Positions 11,565 to 22,719 of a stretch of DNA of 64,000 nt are shown one piece after another. The stretch's first letter is position 1. Every line of letters begins with the position of its first letter. Origin of the DNA: Ligustrum vulgare (Eukaryota > Streptophyta > Magnoliopsida > Lamiales > Oleaceae); NCBI GenBank assembly GCA_963555705.1, contig OY743189.1:6093501-6157500 (forward strand), in the 5' to 3' direction. Both the position numbers and the translations under genes were made by a program. Below the pieces are notes generated by a model. That model was not told the DNA's origin and did no database searches. It saw only the letters and a program-made list of their open reading frames with translations.

Positions 11565-11925
11565 ACGAGACAAGGCGTGAGAGTGGTTGGATTCCTAACC
11601 AACTGAAAGCATCATCATTGGAATGACTTAGCAAAAAAATTTGATTCAAATTATTCCCAGCAGTCAAGATTGCCAAGCTAAAGCACGACATATCCTTTTT
11701 TGAGCAATATGACTCGGAATACTTTGATTAGACATGGAGAAGATTCGAGAATATGCTCAAAAAGGACACCATGGATAAGTAAGAGTCTTCAAGTGCAATA
11801 CTTATCTCTAGGTCTCCTCCTCAATGCAAAAGTATGGTAGATTCTTCATCTAATGGTTTATTGTCCACCAAAACTATTAATGGAGAGTTGGACCTATTTG
11901 TGACTAAAAAAAATTAGATTGATTC
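11565..11925 (+). pseudogene. Athila-like gag fragment, decayed
   Basis: Plus-strand translation shows KLFPAVKIAKLKHDISFF, QYDSEYFD and TWRRFENMLKKD, then in another frame a GLLSTKTINGELDL-like end. This is the order of the Athila/Tat gag core. Stops and at least one frameshift are present, and both ends are lost. Confidence 0.55.
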
Positions 11926-11935
11926 ATCTCTTTAC

Positions 11936-12125
11936 CTAAGCGATCACTTAGAAAAAAGGTAAGCGATTGCCCTAATACATATTATCAAACCTGATGATAA
12001 AACTTATAACCAAGCAATTGCCGACTTAAAACTAAGCGATTTCCTAGCTTAAAACCAAGCGATCGATTGGGCCTTTCTTCGAACTGTTGTGCTGGAAATT
12101 AAAACCAAGCGATCTCTTGGTTGAA
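11936..12125. repeat. reiterated AAGCGATCGCTT-type palindromic words
   Basis: At least five diverged copies of a word close to ACCAAGCGATCGCTTGGT, a perfect palindrome in consensus. Examples are CCTAAGCGATCACTTAG and ACCAAGCGATCTCTTGGT. Spacing is about 30-60 bp. Downstream at about 12235 is a purine run (GAGAGGGGGCAAAT) followed by TGTTTGATG, which could be the polypurine tract and LTR start of a lost element, but no second end was found. Confidence 0.5.
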
Positions 12126-12129
12126 AGTT

Positions 12130-13395
12130 TATAGCCGTTAGGCTAAATTTTGAAAATTGGTTTTGACGTTCTTCTTAAAGGTTTGATTAATCCTGCAAAC
12201 TATTGTGGATGATTCCTTTAAGCACTCAAATATTGAGAGGGGGCAAATATTGTTTGATGACAACTTTTTTCAACATTTTTTGCCTGTATCGCCCAGGGGC
12301 GACTCTTAATGACAACAATCTCCAATCTAGTTCTGAGTATAAATTCCAGATTTATCATGACAGATTAACGTTCGAGCTCTTCAAACTCTTCAAAAAACAT
12401 TTTCAGATCTTGAGGATAACTTTTATGCCCGATCTAAGGAGCCCACCCTAGATCATATGGGTCAACTTCAAAGTAGTCGTATGAGCTTATTCGTCAGGAA
12501 TTGTTACACGCTTTCAAAAATTTATGAGACGTATAGGCAATTGAGTACTTGTTAGCATATAACATTAATTTATGAATTTTGTTAAGTGTTGTCCATTTTG
12601 CTGGCTGAACATGATTTTATCACTTCAACAATTGAGCCGGGATGAGACTAAGTTCTCATACTTGTTTGGCATGGTCCTTATTTATCTCCGAATAACATCG
12701 AATTTGTTGGTGATCTCCAATACAAAACACACACTAACACTTTTACTATAGAAAGCTATAATGGGTTTAACTTTTTTAGATGCTAATGTCCATTTTGATT
12801 TTATTTAAGAACTTAATGTCATACCAATTAGGCTTGAAATGATAGGTCTATCATGGTTTTTCAATGTTCAAAATCATTCATTGCACACTGAATATTTTGT
12901 AAGTGAAACAGCTTGGGTTCATATCTTGGCATATCATTTTAAAAAAAAATAAAATTGTAAGCTGATAATACAAATTATCTTCCCAAAATCGGGTAGGAAT
13001 AGAAAAAATAAAATGTCATCAAATACATATTTCAACACCTTTTTAATTGTTGCAAATATGCCACCAAGTAGCAGACATTATCTAACATAATAGCATACAA
13101 TTTCAGCTTCGACCTTGCGTACGATGTCTCAAGAAGAGTTTGTTGGGGGCAAACACCAGACAGTAGTGTAGAGTGCAGTCATTGTGAATTTGAATGGGTG
13201 ATAACTGTTAGGGTTCAATTATTCAAATGAATGAATTCGATTGATTACTATATTTTGTATTTGGATTTTGCAATTTTGCTATTTGTTGGGTTGGGTTTTT
13301 CGGTCAGGGTGAATAAATTGTTTAAAAAAAAAAAACTTAAGAAAATTAAAGATTTGGATCTAGAGTGGAGTATCCATGATTTTAAGAGCATCTAT
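12130..13395. other. no recognisable gene or element
   Basis: AT-rich sequence with short open frames lacking recognisable motifs. Possibly eroded LTR or internal retroelement sequence. No repeat boundary or conserved protein was found. Confidence 0.5.
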
Positions 13396-13399
13396 AATA

Positions 13400-13485
13400 A
13401 GACATTGTCTAGATACGATATCTAGCTATTATTTGACAAATAACAAGAATTGCTTATGTGACAAAATTAATGCTAGACAATGTCT
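13400..13485. repeat. short inverted repeat, MITE-like
   Basis: AGACATTGTCTAG at 13400-13412 is exactly inverted at 13473-13485, with a 60-bp AT-rich interior. The preceding GAGCATCTATAATAAG resembles the edges of plant MITEs. No clear target duplication. Confidence 0.5.
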
Positions 13486-14052
13486 ATCATTTATTTAATA
13501 ATTTTTTTTCAATTATAACATTTCTCTCTTTCATTTTTCTTGAAAACTAATAATAATTTGTCACGTATGCATAATAAATATTGTTGTATTGAAAAAGGTT
13601 TTTAATGTTAATATTAATGTCTTTGCCACATATACATAGTGAACATTAATGTCGCATTGCCAAGAATCGTCTGAGATCCAATTGATTCTCGATTCTCAAT
13701 TACAATTCTTAATTCTTATTTTGGAACTTGACCAGAATCTTTGATTTCGACTTGTGAAGTTCAATTTCAATTAAGCCTTTATTCTTTAATACAATCATTA
13801 CAATTTATAAATCTATTTATAAAAAAATACAATTTCTCAAATTATGTTTTAATCACACGGCTTTCTCTAACTACTTAATTATTTTAAAAACATAAATAAA
13901 TCAATTTATAATTATTATCTTGTTACCATACGTAGCCTAAAATATCCACTGCAGTAGCACTATTTGGACAACTCTATATGACAAGTTAAATAAAGAATTT
14001 CGTAGAAGGTCCAACCCCTAATAATGTACATGTATATATATAGAGAGAGCAA

Positions 14053-14080
14053 TTTGGTTCTCCTGCGCAGGAGAACCAAA
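14053..14080. repeat. 28-bp perfect palindrome
   Basis: The half-site TTTGGTTCTCCTGC is followed directly by its reverse complement, with no spacer. It sits just after a TATATATAGAGAGAG stretch. Confidence 0.85.
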
Positions 14081-14225
14081 CGAACTTTGCATTTGACAAA
14101 GCTCATAGACTTTTCAACCTTTGTTACCTTTTTTTATGTTTTGTTTGTTTAATTTTTTTGTCTTTTTTATCTTATAATTTGTTTGTTTATTTAATTTTTT
14201 ATTCTACTTATTTATCTTATAATTT

Positions 14226-14848
14226 GATCTTTTTGTAATGCATTATTTTTATCTTTTATTTTGTCGTAAAAAAATCTAATAGAGGTACATTTATTTTATT
14301 TTATTTTGATATTCTCCTATTTGGTTTTTATTAAGCCTCCGTTGGTAACAAAAAATAAACTAATTTATAAATCAGTTTATAAATTGCACAATTTTTCAAA
14401 CCAATTTTTAATTAAACACATTTTTTTCTCTAATTTTCAAATACTACTTTTTACCTCAAAATCATAGATAATTTATAAACCAAACAGTGTACCAAACCCA
14501 TCTAATTTTAATTTCAAGTAAAAATTAATAATTAATGTGTGGTTTAAATCAGATTTGTTTGGTACACAATTTAGTATATAAACTGATTTATCTATAATTT
14601 TGAGGTAAAAAGTAGTATTTGAAAATTAAAGAGAGAAAATGTGTTTAATTAAAAATTGGTTTAAAAATTGTACAATTTATAAACTGATTTATAAATTAGT
14701 TTATTTTGATTACCAAAAGAGGCTTAATCAAAATCAAATAAGAGAATATAAAAATAAAAAATAAAAAAAACTAATATATGTACATCTAATATATTTTTTT
14801 ACGACAAAATAAAAGATAAAAATAATTATTATAAAAAGATCGAAAGTG
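14226..14848. repeat. long foldback inverted repeat (about 280-bp arms)
   Basis: The left arm (about 14226-14502) and right arm (about 14567-14848) are imperfect reverse complements around a 60-bp loop. Outer parts share TTTTGTCGTAAAAAAATCTAA-like sequence; middle parts share TTAAGCCTC and TTGGTAAC-like edges; inner parts share TTTTTACCTCAAAAT and TTTGGTACAC-like blocks. The TTAAGCCTC...GAGGCTTAA borders suggest a MITE within a larger foldback. A transcript would form a near-continuous hairpin. The inner sequence resembles the MITE in intron 3 of the gene (37297-37451) and a relic at 33655-33800. Confidence 0.8.
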
Positions 14849-15509
14849 TGAATCTATACTAATAAAATGTATGCGTGTATCCATCTCTTTTGGGGATTCT
14901 GCACAGCAACACTACGTGAATATATTTTTTTATAATCCTTCATATAAATTCGACTTTATGGGATGTATATAATTATTATATTTGGAGGAGTCCACCAATC
15001 ATGATTTCATAATTGAAAGATATATAAATAAAGATTACAAAAGGATGAGAAGATAATAATGAGAAGATAATGATAGAAGCCCTTCCTGTCTCCACTCCAC
15101 GCCCAACTCAACCCCCAATCCACTCTCTACACCTCTCCAGAAAATTTTTAACTTTTAGAGAGAGAGCGAGAGAGAAAGTATAATATTTTCTTGGGATGCG
15201 AAATGTTTACAGTGTATGCCATCTATGGCTGGGAGATAGGGTTGTAAAGACAAATATTAATGGATGTAGCATCACATACTATCATAATATGTGGGGAAAA
15301 TTACATAAAATCTTGTATTTTAAAGATATAATTCAAAAATTATGTGAAAGAAATCTTTTTTTTAAAATTCAGGTATTAATTCATTTAGTTAGATATTTAA
15401 TAATTAAAAATAAATATAATAATATATATAAGATAAACATAATTATCTACTATATATTATATTAAAACTAATATAATATTAAATCAACATTTCAAATTTT
15501 GACGTCACA

Positions 15510-17415
15510 ACCCACTACCACTCCGCGCCGCCCCGCCCCGCTCCGCCACGCCACGCCCATTCCCCGCCCACCCCACAACCCACCCCACCCCACCCCACAA
15601 ATAATTTTTATTTTTTTTCTTTCGATGTTTTCCTATCATTCCCCATCTCACCCCCACCCCTGCCCCACTCGATCCTACCCCACCTCATTGTAAAGTGACA
15701 AATTGATCTCACCCTATCCACATCCCCCGACCCACCCACCCATATCCTGCACACCCCAAAAATAAGTTTTTTTTTTTAATTTTCTCTCGATGTTTTCCTA
15801 CACTTCCCAACCCACCCCACCCCATCCCACCCCAACCAAACCCTACTCGACCCCACCCCATCGCAAAGTGACAAATTGATCTCACCCTCGCCACATCCCC
15901 AGACCCCACCCACCTTGCCCACCCACACCATCTCACCACCCATATCCTACCCCACCCCACCCCAAAAAATATGTTTATTTTTATTTTCTCCCGATATTTT
16001 CCTACATTTCCCCTTCCCACCCCAACCCCAATCCACTCAACCCTACCCTACCTTATCGCAAAGTGACAAATTGATCTTATCCCAGCTACAGACCACCACC
16101 CCACCCCACCCCACCCACCCTACTAAAAATAATTTTTATTTTTTTCCTTTCGATATTTTCCTATCATTCCCCATCCCACCCTACCTACCCCACCTCATCT
16201 TAAAGTGACAAATTGATCTCACCATAACTATATCCTCCGACCCCACCACCCACCTCGACTCACCACCCATATCCTACCCCACCCCAAAAATAAGTTTATT
16301 TTTATTTTCTTTCGATGTTTTACTACACTTTCCCAACCCACCCCACCTCACCCCAACCTATCCCCACTTGACCTTACCCTACCCTACCCTATCTCACCTC
16401 ATCGCAAAGTGACAAATTGATCTCACCCTAGCCACATCCCCCGACCCCACCTCACCACCCATATCCTACCCCACCCAAAAAATAAGTTTATTTTTATATT
16501 CTCCCGATGTTTTCCTATACTTCCCCATCCCACCCCACCCCAACCTCACTCCACTCGACCCTACCCCATATCGTCGCAAAGTGACAAATTGATATAATCC
16601 CAACAACATACCACGACACACCCTGCTTGCCTCGCCACCCACTCTACCCCACCTCACCGCAAAAACGATTTTTTTCCTTCTACTTTTCCACCTACCACTA
16701 CCCAACTCGACACCACCCTATCGATCCCACCTCACCCCAAAAATGATTTTTTTCCTTCTATTTTTCACGCCCCCACCAACCCCACCCCAACACCACTCTG
16801 CCCACCCCACCCCCAAAAAAGGAGTTTTTTTATCTCTCCATGTTTTCCCACCATACCCTGGCACCCACCCCATCCAAAAATGATTTTTTTTCTTCTAATT
16901 TTCCACTCACCCCGCCCCCGACCCTACCAGCTACGCACCCAACCAATCGATCCCACCCCACCAAAAAATTATTTTTTTTTTCCACTTTTTCACACCCCAC
17001 CCAGACTCTACCCTTTGCACCCACCCCACCCCACCATACCCACCCATCCCATTCCTACCCACCCCCCAAAAATGATTTTTTTCTTCAATTTTTCACACCC
17101 CACCCACCTCGCTCCCTACCCTACCCCGCCACCCACCCAACTAGCTGACCCCACCCAAAAATAATTTTTTTCTATTTTTTCACACCCCATCCCGACCATA
17201 TGCTCGTCACCCAACAACCCCACCACTACCTACCCCACCCAAAAATGATTTTTTTTTCTTTTCCACACCCCGTCTCGACCCGATACCCGTCACCCACCAG
17301 CCCCACCCCTACCCAAAAATGATTTTTCCTTTTCTAATTTCTCACACCCTGTCCCTACCCCGCCACCCACCCAACAAACCGACCCCACAAAAAAATAATT
17401 TTTTCTTATACTTTT
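15510..17415. repeat. C-rich CCCCACCC tandem array
   Basis: About 1.9 kb of degenerate CCCCACCC-type sequence. In the left part the phrase AAAGTGACAAATTGATCT recurs at 15692, 15865, 16060, 16202, 16406 and 16578, giving units of 142-204 bp. From about 16640 shorter units alternate CCCCACCC with AAAAATGATTTTTTTCTTC. Open frames here are low-complexity artefacts. The short-unit part is the reverse complement in kind of the G-rich array at 22720-24125. Confidence 0.9.
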
Positions 17416-17419
17416 CCTC

Positions 17420-17671
17420 GTCCAATTGTCACAAAAAGTTATAGATGGTCACAACCTTTAATATAATTGGTTACAATCATTTATAGTTGGTCACATATTA
17501 TTTATATATATATTGGTCACAACTTACTCGTTTTTTTCATCATTAATTAATATTTTTTGTCATAATTACCTAATAATTGTTCACATTCCCTACTCGTCAT
17601 AAGTCCACAAAGTCACATTTAGTCGACATTTTGGTTACACTTACCTAATAATTCGATCACCCCACCCCACC
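17420..17671. repeat. GGTCACAA word array, left segment
   Basis: Irregularly spaced GGTCACAA, GTTCACA and GTCACA words in AT-rich DNA. The array is interrupted at 17671 by the 3.8-kb LTR element and resumes at 21496 after the CCACC duplication. Confidence 0.75.
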
Positions 17672-18576
17672 TGATGTGATCCGAAAATGGCGTCAAAAAT
17701 GAGAAATCAAGACACGAGCAATTCAACAATATTCTACATAGGAAAATGAACAAGTTTCATGTTGGGCTCAAGTTGAGATTCAAATCAGATCAATTAATAT
17801 CAAAGGATCAGAAATCAAGACAGAAAGGCTTTTACGGCCGTAACCACCATAATTACGGCCGTAACATTATTAGTGCACAATTTGGGCAGAACAGCGTTTA
17901 CGGCCGTAACTTTGGTTCTCACGGCCGTAACATGGAATTTCACGGCCGTAACATCAATCTTCACGGCCGTAACTAATATTGAGACATTTTGATCAGAGAG
18001 GACTTACGGCCGTAAGTCCGACTTTTACGGCCGTAAGCGGCGCGAATCAGATTTTAGAGATTTTTAGTATTTCAGTTGATTTGTATTTCCTTTATTGATT
18101 TTTAATTCTTTTTCCAATTTTGGTAATTTTTGTTATTTTGGTTATTTTAGTTATTTTAGCTATTTTAGCATAATTAAAATTCTATTTAGAATCAGTTAGC
18201 GACTATGGTTTATTTTGCCTATTTATATGCTTTTCCATTCAATGTAAAAACATAAGACTTTTGATGAATAAAATTATTGAGTGTTTTTACTCTCTCTGAA
18301 GGTGAGGATTTTCCCTTTAAACAACGAACTTATCAAGATTCAAATCTTGTGGCGTTCAAAACAATTGAACTTATCAAGGATCTGGACATTCCTTGTGGCG
18401 TTCCCCCTTTGTGGTTCTTATCTCCGCATCGAAACGGGTCTCGGGTTTAATATACCCCTGGTTCTTGCATCGTGAGGTCGGGGTTGCATTGTTATCGTCC
18501 GTTCCAACCTGGATTCGAAACTTTCCAAGCGTTATTCCGCGAGCTACGACGAGGACCCCCTCCCGGGTTCTCATCA
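17672..18576 (+). repeat. 5' LTR of 3.8-kb element
   Basis: 905 bp. Palindromic words TTACGGCCGTAA/TCACGGCCGTAA occur at 17832, 17853, 17898, 17919, 17940, 17961, 18004 and 18025. A TATTTATATG box lies at about 18220. Ends TCATCA. Confidence 0.95.
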
Positions 18577-18578
18577 TA

Positions 18579-18590
18579 TGGTATCAGAGC
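18579..18590 (+). other. primer-binding site (tRNA-iMet)
   Basis: TGGTATCAGAGC, two bases after the 5' LTR, identical to the primer site of the CRM-like element. Confidence 0.95.
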
Positions 18591-19141
18591 TGGACTTTGA
18601 ATTCGGGTTCTTGTGTTTTTCTATCTAGTTTGATTTTTATGCTTATCATCGAGTCCCATAAAAATCATTCATATCCTATTTTTGTTATTTGAGTCTTTAT
18701 TTTCAATTTTTCTTGTTCTTCTTGCCAGAATTTTTTTCGTTATTTGATCCATACAAAAATCCATCAAAAATTCAATCTTGTTTATTTTATTCGATTCTTA
18801 TCCAAATCATGTCTCGTTTGTTTTGTTGCGTTCGTGTCGAATTTTCGGATTTTATTAAAAAAAAAATATTTTTTTATTTTCATTAATTCCGAAAATTCAT
18901 CATAATTCCAAAAAAAAAAAAAAAAAGTCAATCCAAAATTCAAGAAGCACTTTCTTGAATTTCCTTAAATTCTTGATAATTTCTTAACTTCCAAGTCAAT
19001 TAAAGTTCTTGATAATCTTTCCTTTCTAGTCAAAATTCAAGGACTACTTTCTTGAATTTCCTTAATTGGTATTCATTGCCTTCCAAGTCAAAATTAAAAT
19101 TCATTATTACTGCTTGTGTCAAACTATTATTCCATTCCACA

Positions 19142-20281
19142 ATGTCCAAATTTCACGAAAATTCATCATCTAGGAAAGATAACCATCAATCTTCTCTACT
19201 TGTCATGATGGAGAAACGGTTTGAGGAGTTAGCTGGGAAATTGGAAGCGAAATTTGATACGAGATTAGATGCGAAGTTTGGGATGCATAGTGCAGAACTT
19301 GCTCAACGACGTGAAAGAGAATATAGGCGTAACCATAAACCTAGGATTGGGATTGGAGGTTATTGGGATGAAGAGATTAATGCAAGGGCGCTTTTGAAGA
19401 GTCGAACAGAAATTTATGAGGAAAAAATGATGTATGAACAGAAGGCTAGAAAAGAAGCGAAGTTAAAAAAGAGGGAGAGTGAAAGGGAGGCTGAAGCTAA
19501 ATTACAACAGGGTGAAAGTGAGATTGGAGGAGATTTAAAATTAGAGTGTCGGGATATGAATGTTGAAAAAGAGGGAGACTTGAAACATGAATTAGAAGTA
19601 GTTGAAGAGACCCTAAATTTTGTGGTAGGAGATGAAAAGGTGGAGTTAGGTGATCAAACTTCAATATTTGATGAGGAAAAATTTGAAGTTGGGCATGAAG
19701 AATTAGAAGAGGTGGTAGAGTCCAGAAAGTTAGAAGTGGAGGTTGAGTGTGCGGAAAAAGAAATTGAAGTAGTTGATCAAACTCCGAGTCTTGAAGTACA
19801 GAATAAGATTGTGGAAGAGGAGATTGAAAATAACATTGTTGACAATGATAGGAATGAATTGGAAGTTGGGGTAGAAGTTCAACATTTGAATGTTGAAATT
19901 GTCAATAAAAATATTGAAGAGGTGGTTGAATGTGAAAAATTAGAAGAAGTTGTTGAGAAAAAAGAAGAGAATGAGCAAGAAAGTATATTGACTTTTGGAG
20001 GCGACGAGAAGGGCCTCGTGGTGGGAAAAAAAGTTGTGGAGGTTTTGTATCATGAGTACAAGGATCCATACCTTGTGCGTGGAGACGCTAACATTTCCCT
20101 CCCCATTTTTTTTAAATCATTCTTGCAGGTTTATTGTGCATGGAAGTTTGATTTACATCAACCTTGGTCAATTCCCCTCGTGTTTCAATACCTTCTTATC
20201 TACAAATTGGAGGAGCATCATTTATTGAATGCATGTCAGGGAATCGACAATTTTTCGTTTGATCCAGGAGGTACAGTTTGA
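19142..20281 (+). CDS. acidic, coil-rich ORF of non-autonomous element (gag-derived?)
   Basis: 379 codons, intact. An in-frame ATG at 19052 exists, but the ATG at 19142 starts MSKFHENSSS, similar in style to the MSEQSSTT start of the CRM-like gag. The N-terminal helix (MMEKRFEELAGKLE) also resembles [18 protein letters not shown] of that gag. A basic stretch follows (RREREYRRNHKPR). Residues about 110-320 are very rich in Glu, Val and Lys with heptad-like repeats (EELEEVVESRKLEVEVE), suggesting coiled coil. The C-terminus is hydrophobic and aromatic (QVYCAWKFDLHQPWSIPL). No zinc knuckle or enzyme motif. A role as a divergent capsid or assembly protein is inferred only from position. The intact frame in an element with diverged LTRs suggests recent selection or youth. 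Confidence 0.7.
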   Translation: MSKFHENSSSRKDNHQSSLLVMMEKRFEELAGKLEAKFDTRLDAKFGMHSAELAQRREREYRRNHKPRIGIGGYWDEEINARALLKSRTEIYEEKMMYEQKARKEAKLKKRESEREAEAKLQQGESEIGGDLKLECRDMNVEKEGDLKHELEVVEETLNFVVGDEKVELGDQTSIFDEEKFEVGHEELEEVVESRKLEVEVECAEKEIEVVDQTPSLEVQNKIVEEEIENNIVDNDRNELEVGVEVQHLNVEIVNKNIEEVVECEKLEEVVEKKEENEQESILTFGGDEKGLVVGKKVVEVLYHEYKDPYLVRGDANISLPIFFKSFLQVYCAWKFDLHQPWSIPLVFQYLLIYKLEEHHLLNACQGIDNFSFDPGGTV

Positions 20282-20286
20282 TTTTT

Positions 20287-20589
20287 CAAGAACAACACCA
20301 TGATTCGGGACGAATCATCCTAAAGAAGGAGGGAATGGTACGAATCAAGGTGGGCTTGACGGGAAAATCTATAATTCAAGCCAAAATAAGAAGTCAAGCA
20401 GGTTTGGAGAACGTCAGATCAAACATTGCTTATACAAAGAAGGTTCGAGGCTAAGCCAAGTGAGCAAGCCAAGAACAACTTTATGATTCGGGACGAATCA
20501 TCTTAAAGGAAGAGGGGATGATGTGATCCTGAAAAGAAGCTAAGAACAATGTTATGATTCGGGACGAATGATCTTAAAGGAAGAGGGAA
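20287..20589 (+). repeat. three repeated polypurine-tract boxes
   Basis: A block holding AAGAACAA, GATTCGGGACGAATC (a near-palindrome) and a purine run (AAAGGAAGAGGG) occurs at about 20287, 20470 and 20541. The second is followed by GATGATGTGATCC, a copy of the LTR start, and the third abuts the real 3' LTR at 20590. The second and third copies are offset by 71 bp. Confidence 0.85.
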
Positions 20590-21495
20590 TGATGTGATCC
20601 GGAAATGGCGTCAAAAATGAGAAATCAAGACACGAGCAATTCAACAATATTCTACATAGGAAAATGAACAAATTTCATGTTGGGCTCAAGTTGAGATTCA
20701 AATCAGATCAATTAATATCAAAGGATCAGAAATCAAGGCAGAAAGGCTTTTACGGCCGTAACCACCATAATTACGGCCGTAACATTATTAGTACACAATT
20801 TGGGCAGAACAGCGTTTACGGCCGTAACTTTGGTTCTCACGGCCGTAACATGGAATTTCACGGCCGTAACATCAATCTTCACGGCCGTAACTAATATTGA
20901 GACATTTTGATCAGAGAAGGACTTACGGCCGTAAGTCCGACTTTTACGGTCGTAAGCGGCGCGAATCAGATTTTCGGGATTTTTAGTATTTCAGTTGATT
21001 TGTATTTCCTTTATTGGTTTTTAATTCTTTTTCCAATTTTGGTAATTTTTGTTATTTTTGTTATTTTAGTTATTTTAGCATAATTAGAATTCTATTCAGA
21101 ATCAGTTAGCGACTAGGGTTTATTTTGCCTATTTATATGCTTTTTCATTCAATGTAAAAACATAAGACTTTTGATGAATAAAATTATTGAGTGTTTTTAC
21201 TCTCTCTAAAGGTGAGGATTTTCCATTTAAACAACGAACTTATCAAGATTCAAATCTTGTGGCGTTCAAAATAATTGAACTTATCAAGGATCTGGACATT
21301 CCTTCATTTCCTTGTGGCGTTCCCCCTTTGTGGTTCTTATCTCCACATCGTAACGGGTCTCGGGTTTAATATACCCCTGGTTCTTGCGTCGTGAGGTCGG
21401 GGTTGCATTGTTATCGCCCGTTCCAACCTGGATTCGGAACTTTCCAAGCGTTATTCCGCGAGCTACGACGAGGACCCCCTCCCGGGTTCTCATCA
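20590..21495 (+). repeat. 3' LTR of 3.8-kb element
   Basis: 906 bp partner of 17672-18576. A nine-base insertion near 21304 and a shortened GTTATTTTAG repeat are the main indels. Followed by duplication CCACC. Confidence 0.95.
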
Positions 21496-22715
21496 CCACC
21501 CCACCCCCACATGCAAAGTCACAACATGTCACACAATGTCACAATTGGTCACACAATGTCACATTACAAATTTAGTTGAAAAACCTCACCCACCTACTCA
21601 CACATTCCTAAAGTCACAGTTGGTCACACAAGGTCATAGTTTGATCACACAAGATCATAGTTTGGTCACATGAGGACACAGTTAGATCACAATTGGTTTA
21701 GTTGCAAAATTCGATCACACAAATTCACAATTCGACCACATAAAGTCACAATTGGTCACACGAATTCACGGTTCGATCACACAAGGTCATAGTTTGGTAA
21801 CACATGTGACCGAACTATGACATCGTGTGATTGAACTGTGACCTTGTATGACCGAATTGAGACTTTGTGTGATCGAACAGTGACCTTGTATGTTCAAATC
21901 GTGACTATGTGATCAAGTACGGGATGTGACCAATTATTAGGTAAATGTGACCAAAATATTTACTAATTGTGACTTGTGAGAAATGGGGGATGTGACCAAG
22001 AAAACTAAGAATACGTAATGTGACCAATTATTAGGTAATTGTAACAAAAATGTTAACTAATTGTGATTGAGGAAACGTGTAAATTATGACCAATAAATAA
22101 ATAATATGTACCAATTATATGATAATTGTGATCAATTATAGGTATATGTGATCAAAATATTGACTAATTGTGAGTTTGTGGGACTTATGATAAGTGGGAA
22201 TGTGATCAAGAAAACAAGTATGGTTTGATCAATCAATAAATAAATTGTGTTAAATTATTGATGACTATAACCAATTATTAGGTAACAATGACCAATAAAT
22301 AAATAATATGTAATCAATTATGGATCATTGTGACCAATTATATAGATTGTGACCAACTGTGACTTGGTGTGACCATTGGACGAGGACGTGATGTGACCTA
22401 CAATTGTGTCAAATATAACTATGTGTGACCGAACTGTGACTTTGTAAAAATGAAGCGTGACTTCATGTGATCGACTTGTGACCTCGTGTGATCTAACCAT
22501 GACCTTGTTTAACCTAATTGTAACCTCCTGTGACCTAACTGTAACCTCTTTTGACCAAATTGCGACTTTGTGTGGCCAAACTTTGACCTTGTGTGACCAA
22601 CTGTGACTTCGGAGGGGTGGGGTTTTACAACTAAGTTTGTAATTGTGACTCTGTGTGACCTTGTGTGACTTAACTGCGATCTCGTGTCAACTTACGTGAC
22701 TGACTGTGATTTTGG
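21496..22715. repeat. GTCACA / TGTGAC array with inversion centre near 21800
   Basis: Up to about 21798 the top strand carries GGTCACA and CACACAAGGTCA words; from there to 22715 it carries their complements (TGTGACCAA, TGTGACTT). The switch occurs in AACACATGTGACC. It is the middle of the large inverted arrangement with 15510-17671 on the left and 22720-24125 on the right. Confidence 0.8.
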
Positions 22716-22719
22716 GGTT

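Larger units (their letters stand above)
17672..21495 (+). mobile_element. non-autonomous LTR retrotransposon, 3.8 kb, possible CRM partner
   Basis: LTRs 17672-18576 and 20590-21495, perfect duplication CCACC (17667-17671, 21496-21500), iMet primer site 18579-18590 and a purine tract abutting the 3' LTR. The 2.0-kb interior has one ORF and no protease, RT, RNase H or integrase. LTR ends (TGATGTGATCC...TCATCA), primer site and eight TTACGGCCGTAA-type words per LTR match the CRM-like element at 839-7766, whereas the remaining LTR sequence differs. It is therefore likely mobilised by CRM-type enzymes, like the non-autonomous partners described for rice centromeric elements (inference). LTRs differ by about 21 substitutions and a few indels (hand count, about 2.4%). 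Confidence 0.9.

Noticed and set aside
12235..12262. Purine run plus TGTTTGATG as a polypurine tract and LTR start
   Set aside because: No matching LTR copy, end or duplication could be located, so kept only as a remark.
15499..17164. Several open frames on both strands in the C-rich array
   Set aside because: Pro/Thr/His-rich or Gly/Trp-rich translations are products of CCCCACCC composition and are open in several frames at once.
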